A stretch of 64,000 bases of DNA from Enoplolaimus lenunculus. Lineage: Eukaryota > Nematoda > Enoplea > Enoplida > Thoracostomopsidae. The stretch is from NCBI GenBank assembly GCA_030248215.1, contig JASANG010003494.1:372001-436000 (forward strand). The letters run 5' to 3'. The notes beneath the pieces are model-generated. The model was not told where the DNA came from. It saw only the letters and a program-made list of their open reading frames with translations, and searched no databases. Positions 13,401 through 22,557 of the stretch are shown here, one piece after another (position 1 is the stretch's first letter; the number at the start of each line of letters is the position of its first letter). The position numbers were made by a program, and so were the translations under genes.

Positions 13401-16400
13401 TGGGAAGCGACGGGTTAATTTTTCCAAACTCTTCTCGCTGCCGTACGCATAAATTTAAGCAAGCTGTTAGCATTTCCAATTTTACGCTTGTTTTATTCCG
13501 TGCGGAATAGCTCGAACTTTGGGCAAAACTAGTCCAGTACTTTTGCTCAGGAATCAAAATAGTTTGAATACTGTATCACTCAAAGACGTCATATACCAAA
13601 TAACACTATTTCTGCGTTGAAACAGTGGAACCGCAATCTTGCTTAGCCATAATCGAGGCTCGTGAAACTGTTTTGCACCGGCATCGTTGGTCCACGTACC
13701 AACGTCTTCACACTTAACAATTAAGCTTAAAACAGGAAAACGTGTAAGTTACGTTTAGGATAGCGTCAAAAATTAAATAGTTGATTTGCCACTGATAAAG
13801 ATATATAACACATTTGCAGTGACACAAACAGAATAAAAATTCCATAAGTTTATTATAATATGAAAATGTGTAACTTTCGTTTTGTATAGTGTAAAAAATT
13901 AGATTCTCTTGTTACAGTACTATAGCACATCTTTACGAAAAGTGGTCACCAGATGCTGACTTGTGCACCACCATAACTAAGTTATCAAAACTTCCGATGT
14001 TTCTTATTTTCTTCATCTCATGCTCTACTACATGATATATTGAATCAGCCTACATAAACATGTGCCCTCTTTCGAGATATTCTAAAGCGATCACTTTCGC
14101 TGCCAACTCATTTCTGTCCAGTTTTATTTTGGCCACTGCAATTGTCTAACCACAGAATGAAACGTTTCACTTCTTTATAGTTTATATTTAACTAAAAAAT
14201 TTCCAGAAAGCCCTCGTAATGTCAGGGGCTTGACGTGGTAGGGTTTCATGTTTCATTTTGTGCGGTGCGCCATGTCTTCACATTCATTTCTGAGAGATGC
14301 CAAGATAATGTTCATATTGCTTGTAGTTCTGCGATATGCTTCGTAACAATCATTCTATCCAGTTGTTGCTTTATAATTTTGCCACATTTGACTAATTGAT
14401 AAGTCGGACGGCAAATATAACCGTTTCGGCGCATGTTCTTTGAGTAACGGCCAATTGAAGGGCTGAAGATCAATATGTGTTTTTATTAACTCTGCATCCG
14501 TGTTTATTTTGCAAGGTGATTTCCTACGCCCGCCTCCGACTGGAGACATTTTGTTCGGATCAACAAATTTATGAGCATAGAACACCACCTTACTGCTACC
14601 AAAACCAAGTGTGGAACGGAAGAACCATTTATATGCCTGGCACACCGTTCCTTAAGATTGTTTAAGCGGCCAAATTAGCGTATCGTTTCAACGAGAATGA
14701 TTTGTTTCTATATATCTCTTCTTCGGTGCCCACATCACTCTGTCGCTCGTGCGATTTAGGTTGTTCGTTAACTAACTCGCGTAATAACGCGTTTTGATCC
14801 ACAGTTGCATTTCAGTAAACCTGGTATAGTTAATCAGTCTTCTTGTGTCATACGATTTTGACATTGGTGAACACGATAGCAGGAAATGTCATCCATTGGA
14901 TGTTCTTCGTTTGTTCCAAAATTGACATTTTGCGGACGCCTTTTTGGTAAAAAGCACATGTGGATTCGTGGGCTTGAGGAGCGTCATTTTCATGAGATCG
15001 TTGTTCGTTTTCATCAAATTGAGGATTTTCGTCCAATTAGGCAGAAGTTTCATAAAACTGAGCAGGATTTTTGTCAAACTGAGCAGGATGTTCCATTCTC
15101 GTAATTTGAGTAGGATTCAGACGAAACTGACCGTGATTGTCATCCAACAGAACATAATTTGCAACCGAGTGATTTTTGTTTTCATGAGTTGTAGCACGAG
15201 ATAACAATTTGTTTGTGAAATGTCCAGCGGAATAAACGACGTCCACGATATAACGCGCTGTTCGAACTTTAGTGCATTAGTAGTTTCGTTGAATACGTGT
15301 TGTTAGTGCCATTTAAAAGTCAATTTACTGTTGCTATGCAACAGAAATCAATTTTGAAATATAAAACAACCAATTGTTGGTCTGTCATCAATCGACGAAG
15401 GTAGCTTTACAATACTGCGCCTGGAATCGTTACAAAAAGATACATATAATATGCATTAATGATTTGTGTGATCAGAACATCATCAGTCTTAAAAAGTCAC
15501 TGAAATGAAGCGTTGCGTGGGAAAACATAGGCAAAGCTGGAGAAAAATCAATTTAATATCGTTAAAAACACTTGCTATAACGGCTACCTAACTATTTACT
15601 AAAAAGGACGAAACTTCAGAGTAAAATTAGAAGACGATAAATAGATAGATATTTTAGTACTGACGCTGAGCAACACCTAAACGGGTAGGCTCAGGAAATT
15701 CTTCTGTCATGTGCCCCCGTGTTTGTGAAGCAGGGCTTACTGCTTTCCAGCTGCCAGCTATAACCTGAATTAAACAGAAACAAAGGTTAACAAAGCAAAC
15801 CATCAAAAGAATAAATAGATAAATAACCCAAGATATATTACAAACAAGAAACATTACAATTAGGTTACATGACAATAATCACCTATGCAAAATCAATATA
15901 ATTTAGCCTTATGCTATAGTTCACATGTTGCGGTCGTACTTTAAGGAAGAAATCATCCTTTTTGTGATGTAATTTGTGTAAAAAATTACATAACTTCAAA
16001 ACCAGCAGGGGTTACGCCTTTTTTGACATTTTTACATAAATATTAGTTCTTTTTGTTGTGAATTTTTAATTACACTACTACGAATGCCGGCAAGCATACT
16101 ACACAATGTGCATTGCACATATATTGCGTATGCACCAGGGCAAACATGTCTCACATGCTTATATGCCCCAATTTTCAACAACGCCGCACCTTGACCATCC
16201 ACCCTATTTTCGACTGGATACCGTGTTCATAGTGGAGCAATTTACCATTGCGTCCACGGAGTAGCTCCCGTGTCGGTCTAGGTAGGAACCGGGACTTCAC
16301 ACATTTTCACTAATCATCTGGAAAAGCGGGCTTCCAGAGCGGGGATCAAACCCTCAGCCTACGGATTTTTAAGCGAACACCCTACTACTGCGTCACACAG

Positions 16401-19249
16401 TCCGCTTCTCCAACCGCTTTTCTCGTTGACCATATGTCGACAACAGAGCATTGCATATATACTGAATATGCACCAGGGCAAGCAAACGGTCTACACAGCT
16501 GTGATGGACGACAGACAGACAGACAGATGAAAGTTTATTCATCAAGACATGTATATTGCATAGGCTATTACGCACAGTAGAAATGCGTATTTAAAGGAAT
16601 AAACTTTAATTAAGCAAAAAGGGGGTAGGCAACCTTACTTATATTTGCTCATCTTACGTTAAAGATTGCGGTCGAATGAAAGAAAACTGGTTAGCTTAGT
16701 GTGTCTTAAGAGATTGCTAAAATTTTTAGCATTTGAAGCCTTTATTAATGGCAACTGATCTACATGACTTGGAAGCGAGTTCCACACTGGTACGGTCCGT
16801 ACAAAATAGCTAAAGCGACGTGGATTTGAACGCGATTTAGGCATTCTTAATTTAAAAGTATGGCCTCTATTATGGTCATTTAGGGAAATAAAGCAAAATT
16901 TCTAGCCTCTAGAACAATATCATGATACAGTAGCTTATAAAATAGTACCAAATCAGTCTTTAGTCTCCTTCGTTCCAACGGTTCAAGACCAAAAATACGT
17001 TATCTGTCCCTATATACAGTATACTATTTTGAAACGATTTGCTATTTTTTTGTGAAGGATCTTTGGACACTTTCACTTTTGTCAATATCACTGAGAATAT
17101 AAGGCGACCAAACGGGGAACAACACTCAAGCAGTGGCAAAACATGACTTATATATGCCCTTAAAAATTCATTTTGGTTAGCAACTAAAGGGTTTTCCAAA
17201 GGGATATTTATATATATTCAAATCATCAGCAAAAAGTTTCAGTTTGACTCCTTCCACTGGTCTGGCTATGTCATTTATATAAACAAGAAACAGAAAGGGT
17301 CCTAATACGGATCCTTGGGGAACACCAGATAAAACATTAGTATGATTAGAATACTGCTCATTTACCTTAACGCGCTGAGTTCTGCCATTTAAGAACGACT
17401 GTATCCACGCTAGCAGCAGATCCGAGACACCGTATGATCTTAATTTAGCAATAAGCTTACTGTGAACAACAGTATCAAATGCTTTAGCAAAATCTACAAA
17501 AACAGCATCAATACCTACCATAGTTTTACTGTCGAGACAACAGGTCACATCATCAACAAAATGCGACATTTGAGTACAAGTGGAAACCCGGGAAAGAAAG
17601 CCATGTTGTTCGAAAGAGATTAGAATATTTTCTGTGAAGTAATGAGTCAAAGCGTCCTTCTATTATACTTTCCATAACTCTACATGCAACACAAGTAAGC
17701 AAAATAGGACGATAATTACAGACATGGCTTGTTAGCCCTTTTTTATAAATAGGCGAAACATCGGACGACAGCCAAATACTCGGTAATTTGGATGTAGTAA
17801 ACGACTTGTTAAAAATAACATACAACGGGTAAGTTAGTTCTTTTGCTAATTGTTTTAGAATGAAAGCGGAAACATTGTCAGGGGTGTGGCTCATTTTTGC
17901 AGAAATTTTACTTAAAGCCCGAAAGACAAGATCAGGTGTGAAAATAACATTACTAAGATATGTTGTAGTCAGAGCAAAATAAGGCGGAATGATATGGTTG
18001 TCACGGCTCAAAACAGAACTAAAGGAATTATTAAACATGTGACATTTTTCTTGATCGTTTATAACAACATTTCCCGAATCGTCAGCTAAGGCAGGAACGG
18101 ATGCAAATCCCTTTAATTTAGAGTTAAAAAAATTTGTAAATCGTGTAGACAGATTCGCTGTTTCGAGACCGCCGCTCACAAGAGCGCCGGTACTTATATC
18201 ACAAATCCTTACATTTCTTGGCTTGGTTTTGTACTGTTCCAGGAACGACACTGTCTCTGCGGCGCCATAAGTAACGTTGGTGACTAAGTGCCCTAACAAT
18301 ATAAGGAGGGTATATTACCGTTTTACTAGTTGTGGACTTAGACACTGGGGTATATTCTGACACAATGCTTGTAAGTGTGTTACAAAACATCGAGTACATA
18401 CAATCAAAATCAAAATCACTTAATAAGCAATCCCAGCACTTCGTTTTCGAACCTCCTCGTCATGAATCTGTTTGATGTCGGAGGCCGTAATTGCATTGAC
18501 ATTTTTAGCAGCAATACTGGCATATGTAGATTTTGAGGATAATGATTGATCAGGAATTTCAGAAATACACGGTTCAGGTGGTTGGAGAAATGAAATCAGT
18601 TTCTCTAGCTTAGAATCAATGTTTGATACAATATCAAATTGAGGCTTGTTCGGAACATCATCAGGCTTTGCTGACAGGTTTTTAGCAACTGTCAAGCAAG
18701 ATTGACAACACACGAGTACATGATCACTAGCAAGCGCTTGAGCGTCACCAGCAATGAAGATGCAGCTATAATGCATCCAACAACGACAAAGTTCACATTG
18801 GGACCAACTGATGTGAAAGGATCATTACAAACGGAACAGTGAGATAAGCTATCGCCGTCCGACTGCTGGGAGCTTTCTGTAGAGCGATTGATACGAGGCA
18901 CAGGCGCATAAAGACAACACTCGACGTATTCCACCTCTTCCTATTCGTAATGTGTTATTCCTAGCGTATGTAATTACTAAATAAATTTTATTCGTTTGGC
19001 TTACTAAATAAATTTTATTTGTTTGGTTTACTAAATTTTAAATCAAATGTTAGTTTTGATCTCTGTTGGGGGTGGTAGGAGTTAGGTTGGCGCCTTAAAT
19101 CCGCCAGTACTTCTATGCTAACATTCTTACCTCTCTTTATTCTGAGCATAGCGTACAACTGCACTTGCACATGCAATGCCAAATAACGTTTTCTTCCAAT
19201 GCGTTCGTATTCCAGTCGCAATGTTTGTAACAGTTCTTACTACTACCAT
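7477..19249 (-). CDS. AGK: Acylglycerol kinase, mitochondrial (complete, 13 exons)
   Basis: Multisubstrate lipid kinase that phosphorylates mono- and diacylglycerol; in animals it is also a subunit of the TIM22 carrier translocase of the mitochondrial inner membrane. Exons, in order: 19249-19131, 12945-12906, 12462-12383, 12088-12013, 11627-11529, 10976-10902, 10599-10517, 10399-10330, 9957-9820, 9132-8991, 8660-8557, 8212-8145, 7705-7477. All introns are GT-AG, all phases fit, and the total is 1323 bases (440 codons plus stop; human AGK has 422). Exon 1 gives MVVVRTVTNIATGIRTHWKK, matching the NHWKK N-terminus. Exon 3 carries TAIVNPLAKDG and exon 4 LFEKYGMPILTLAGLDVDVI. Exon 5 carries the nucleotide-binding SIVVVGGDGSVAL. 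Exon 9 carries LHWGPYCDTESKVLKYWYW, and exon 11 matches the DFLNICIEP region. The C-terminus is Gln/Asn-rich and diverges from vertebrates. Exons 2 and 11 are the least conserved but are fixed by phase. Confidence 0.95.
7941..8043. mobile_element. Partial MITE, family M, in AGK intron 12
   Basis: Begins TAGGGTGTCGCTATACTT and continues with GTGCGGCGCCGTCCGTCACC, the same order as the element at 28563-28743. The right terminus is missing. It lies between AGK exons 12 and 13 and does not disturb either splice site. Confidence 0.6.
9311..9759. mobile_element. MITE, family A, in AGK intron 9
   Basis: Ends are CAGGGTTCAACCGGAAT and, inverted, CTGTTGGAACCTTG. The two sub-terminal regions are arrays of TTCCTGTTCC/TTCCGG variants. 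A block of about 60 bases (CATTTTTGGCAAGTTTTCTA and what follows, to TAATTCGGTGA) is present twice in tandem near 9560-9662, unlike the sister copies. Flanking octamers CGATATGG and CTATGTGG match at six of eight bases. Confidence 0.8.
13360..15250 (-). pseudogene. Decayed transposase-like gene inside AGK intron 1
   Basis: Several minus-strand segments resemble, in the right order, a transposon-encoded protein common in invertebrates (to my recollection close to the DUF7869 group). An N-terminal Asn/Gln-rich region lies about 14850-15246. It is followed by LYLPSDLSISQMWQNYK (about 14360-14410), WLDNCSGQNK (about 14130-14155) and ALEYLERGHMFM with ADSIYHVVEHEMK (about 13995-14095). Last come AVPLFQRRNSVIW and a C-terminal tail (about 13360-13640). 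Reading requires several frame changes and there are in-frame stops, for example after GHMFM and after the KATTG segment, so the gene is dead. I could not define terminal inverted repeats. The family name is from memory and less certain than the similarity. Confidence 0.55.
15654..15764 (-). CDS. Possible terminal coding exon of unknown gene, in AGK intron 1
   Basis: A strong acceptor (TTTCTGTTTAATTCAG) is followed in phase 0 by 36 codons and a TAA: VIAGSWKAVSPASQTRGHMT, ending LGVAQRQY. Composition is coding-like. Splicing from AGK exon 1 would give an immediate stop, so it is not an AGK alternative exon. A short upstream frame (DDFFLKVRPQH, near 15930-15962) ends at a GTGAAC donor in matching phase and could precede it. 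I do not recognise the peptide; it may belong to a small nested gene or a transposon. Confidence 0.25.
   Translation of the reverse strand, partial: VIAGSWKAVSPASQTRGHMTEEFPEPTRLGVAQRQY
16135..16505 (-). mobile_element. tRNA-derived SINE, family 1
   Basis: Read on the minus strand it contains a tRNA-like head with an A-box-like TGACGCAGTAGTAGG and a B-box-like GGGTTTGATCCCC about 45 bases later. Then follow AAGTCCCGGTTCCTACCTAG and GAACACGGTATCCAGTCGAA. Both the head and the tail also occur in the plus-strand copies at 20531-21145. It abuts the 3' end of the LINE at 16512-18950 and lies in AGK intron 1. Confidence 0.75.
16512..18950 (-). mobile_element. Broken non-LTR retrotransposon (CR1/Jockey-like LINE)
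   Basis: Four collinear minus-strand blocks. ORF1-like region (18934-18420) with a PHD-type cysteine pattern (CSVCNDPF, then MHYSC and CCQSC in another frame). End of the endonuclease-RT linker (18399-18200, YIVRALSHQRYLWRRR). Reverse transcriptase (18299-17177) with YKKG, DFAKAFDTVVHSKL, LSGVPQGSVLGP and the catalytic FADDLNIY. C-terminal region (17199-16659) with RAYISHVLPLLECCSP and VPVWNSLPSHVDQLP. Most of the endonuclease is missing between blocks one and two. Roughly a hundred or more residues after FADD are also deleted near 17200, and there is a frameshift near 17640. The 3' end carries AATAAA-like motifs and a TCTG microsatellite (about 16512-16532), typical of CR1 relatives. It cannot be active. 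Confidence 0.9.
18968..19042. repeat. Short tandem repeat beside AGK exon 1
   Basis: About two and a half copies of a unit of roughly 26 bases that reads TTACTAAATAAATTTTATT followed by CGTTTGG or TGTTTGG. It lies between the LINE 5' end and the donor of AGK exon 1. Confidence 0.7.
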
Positions 19250-19357
19250 TGTAATAATGCACGAACAAACAGACGCACCTATAGTCTATAAATTATAGTT
19301 CTGACCCATTACGTGCATATACCAAAAAGTACACGCACACTCACACAGGCTATCACA

Positions 19358-19528
19358 GGCCTGCAGCCAGCTCACCTTGCTAGGGGGGGCTAAAAAATTT
19401 TCAGGAGGGACATTCATGGGTTTTCAACGACTACTTACCAGCAAGGGTGAAAATTTTCTAGGGACGGGACAAAATTTTTTCAAAGGGGCTACGCCGCCGT
19501 GCCCTCCCCCCCTCTTGGCTACGGCTCA
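19358..19528. repeat. Interspersed repeat, family S
   Basis: Shares, in order, AGGCCTG, AGCCAGCTCACCTTGCTAG, TTTTCAGGAGGG and a C-rich tail with the inverted copy at 56025-56178. Both copies are about 160 bases and G/C-skewed within AT-rich DNA. Probably a MITE; terminal repeats are not clear. Confidence 0.55.
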
Positions 19529-19732
19529 GGAGATCATCATGCAGCAACAGCATTAATATACGTTTGTTCTTTCTTTTACTACAACAAATTCATCTACTAG
19601 CTAGATAATTAAATACATTCCAGGAATAGTCAGGATGTTGAGCAAACATTAATACTTGCGAAAAAAATTTTAATTAGTTGGTAATTTATTGTAAACCGCA
19701 TTTCTATTCACATTGGTTGAGTTCAAAAAAGC

Positions 19733-19800
19733 GGCCCATATAAAGACGAGGGGCGAGATTTGTTCTGTGGGAGTAGAATAAGATATGCTTGAGCTTTAGC
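19733..19800. mobile_element. MITE family E, left-end fragment
   Basis: GGCCCATATAAAGACGAGGG and TTTGTTCTGTGGGAGTA match the left ends of the family E elements at 2052, 36235 and 45203. The right part is absent. Confidence 0.5.
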
Positions 19801-20530
19801 CTCATGGACTAACTAAACCTAACTAATAGTTCAACATTGTTGCAACAAACCTACCTGTCCTGTTTACATGCTTTGAGATTAAAAATTTTCATTAAGGGCT
19901 TGCATGTGTTTCAAACTACTTTTAAGCAAGCAAGGGTTAACTTTCTAAGACAAGCTATAGACGGTAAATAAGCTTTTTTTAAAAGTTTTTCTGCAGACCA
20001 AACTTGTCAGGAGGTTTTACAGCTCTGAGCACTTTTGGCCAAAAGGGTACAACCAAAATTCCGATTTCGGTTCCGTCATTCTTTCGCCTTTCGGGTCCGG
20101 CTCCGGTTCCCGGTAAATTTTTATTGGAATTAAAATTCTGATATTAACAGATGGTCGGTAGAAGTTAAACATTTTTTAAACCTTGACAATTATCAGAAAT
20201 AAACCATGTCTTACCGATAATTTTCAACCGATGACTGGGTGTCATGGTTAATCAATGAACATTGTATTTACATAGCTAGTTTTGTATTTGGTATCAGCTT
20301 TAGTGTCAAGTAAAAGCAAACGTGTGCGTAATGTCTTGGTCAATCAAAGCCATGACATTGAAAAGTTATAGTAGCTTTCGAAGTGTTATAAACGCCACAT
20401 CAGACTAATATGTTTTCTGCAAAGTGTAGTAAACCTATCATTCGTGAGTGAAAATACATAGTTTCACAGACAACAGTGCGGCTACTAGTCCGACCAAACA
20501 AACTGTTGATTCCGAATTAATACTTAGTGT

Positions 20531-20887
20531 AACCATGTGAGACACGCTTGTCCGTTATGTGCAAATGCAATATAGTGTTGTGCGCTCTAGGAATGCTAGT
20601 TGACAGCATACTGTCGACATATGGTCGACGATAGAAACAGTTGGAGAGGCGAGCTGCGTGGCGCAGTGGTAAGAGCGTCTGTCTGACACACAGTATGTAG
20701 CCAGTTTGAAACCACCCGTAACTGACTTTTCCAGCAGCTTAGTATAAAAGTCTGAATCCCGGTTCCTACCTAGACTGCAATGGGGGCTAATCTGTGGATG
20801 CAATGGTAAATTGTCGTGCTTAGAACACGGTATCCGGTCGAAAATAGGTTAGACGGTCAAGGGACGACCTTATTGAAAATGAGGGTA
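20531..20887 (+). mobile_element. tRNA-derived SINE, family 1 (first of tandem pair)
   Basis: The leader AACCATGTGAGACACGCTTG and a stretch with CATACTGTCGACATATGGTC precede a tRNA-like head: TGGCGCAGTGGTAAGAGC (A box) and CAGTTTGAAACCA (B box). After the head come TCCCGGTTCCTACC and GAACACGGTATCCGGTCGAA. The next copy starts immediately, giving a head-to-tail pair upstream of GLRX3. Confidence 0.8.
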
Positions 20888-21145
20888 TGTAACCATGTGA
20901 GACATGCTTGTCCGTTATGTGTGCATGCAATATAGTGCGGTGCACTGTATGTATGCTAGCTGGCAGCATACGGTTGAGATATAGTCGACGATAGAAACAT
21001 TTGGAGAGGCGGGCTACTTGGCGCAGTGGTAACAGCGTCTGCCTGACACGCATTATGTTGCCAGTTCGAAACCACCTGTAACCCTTTTTTCCAGCTGCTT
21101 AGTAGACAGGTCTGAAGTCCCGGTTCCTACCGAGACTGTCACTTT
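20888..21145 (+). mobile_element. tRNA-derived SINE, family 1 (second of tandem pair, 3' truncated)
   Basis: Repeats the preceding element from AACCATGTGAGACATGCTTG through TTGGCGCAGTGGTAACAGC and CCAGTTCGAAACCACC to TCCCGGTTCCTACCGAGACTG minus its last base, then diverges. The B box is nearer the tRNA consensus than in the first copy, so this may be the younger insertion. Confidence 0.75.
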
Positions 21146-21604
21146 GAGTTGGTCCGTCAGTGCGAGGTGTATAATTCCAGAGAAAAACATGACATGTAAA
21201 TATTGGCACAAAGAGGGGAATATGGACTGAATTGGCAGAAATTGTAAAGCGCATAATAACGAGCGCATTAAATTTGCTAGGAAAATGCGGATGATAAAGC
21301 ACAACAATGTAATAGAGAAATTTAGTCTGAAGTAGTACGTACAAGTTTTAGAGAATTTGGCAGGAAACAATAGAACAGAACTATATTGGCACTCGACAGG
21401 GCAGTATGACAAGAATAATACCAGTCGTAGTGGGACTACATTTATTGAGCGAAGCTTGAACACACTTGTCTTGTCAATTAAGGTAATATGCAAATTAGGT
21501 ATTAGCTAACTATTCGATTACCGGTTTTGACGGATTTTAGACAATTTATTCAGATTCTTCGCACCCAAAAACCCATTATTGCTGAAATTAGATTGCTCGT
21601 AACT

Positions 21605-21976
21605 AGGGGTGTGCTGATACCAAAATTTTTGCCGATGCCGATTCCAACTTTAGTACACCATGCTTCAAAAACAGATAGGATACTACATTATATCATTATA
21701 TGAAGTCTTAAACCCTGCCCATCATAAACGATTATAACTTTAGACGAACGGTTCATTTCAATTAAATTTTTCAAACACAAACGCAAGAAAGATATTAGTT
21801 TTCCTTACCGTACACACTGATAGGCGCCCAGAAATAAAATTGATAGCATTCAAACTGACTGTTATGTGCAAAAAGTATCGGCAAAGAATCGGCAAATTTT
21901 TTGCAGTGCAGATGCCGATGCCGATACTCACAAAAACTGCCGATTGTTACCGATGCCGATTAATCGGCACATCCCT
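21605..21976. mobile_element. MITE, family I (AGGGATGTGCCGAT ends)
   Basis: Inverted ends AGGGGTGTGCTGAT and ATCGGCACATCCCT, followed inside both ends by repeated GCCGATGCCGAT variants. The interior is AT-rich and non-coding. Single copy in this window. Confidence 0.7.
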
Positions 21977-22557
21977 ACTCATAACCCTAATAATTCGTGA
22001 AATATTGTAAAAAATGTCTAATTTAGGCTTATCAATTATGCTTATATGCAAATTGTCTGTTAGCTAGCTACTCAATTATCGGTTTTGGAGGTTTGTAAAC
22101 AATTTATTCAAATTTCTTGCACCTAAAAACCTTTAGTGCTGAAATTGGATTGCTTCTAACTGTAATAATTAGTAAAATATTGTAGAAAGTCCTAATTTAA
22201 GGTTTAATTAATTATACAAATTAGCTTGCAGCTAATAAACCGCTTAAAATTTTAAAACTCCAATGCGAGATTAACACCCCAGGATACCTGGCTTCAAACA
22301 AAAAAGTTTAAATCCGTTCCTGAGATTCTTTCCGGACGGAAATGTGGACGGAATCCACCTTTCGTACCCAAAGTACAAGACATAAAACGCTTCGCGAAAC
22401 TTCGCTCAATAACAATCAAGTATATGTATATATACAATTCATGCAACCTTGCCAAATTTCCTTAGTTTCTTTAAAATAAACGTATACATATAACAAACTT
22501 AAAATCTGAACTAGAAAACGTAAATACGTCTTCGTGTTCAACTACAGCAGATAAGAC

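Noticed and set aside
21053-21493. 146-codon minus-strand frame over the SINE pair
   Set aside because: Begins within the SINE and runs into flanking AT-rich DNA; leucine/phenylalanine-rich translation with no exon borders.
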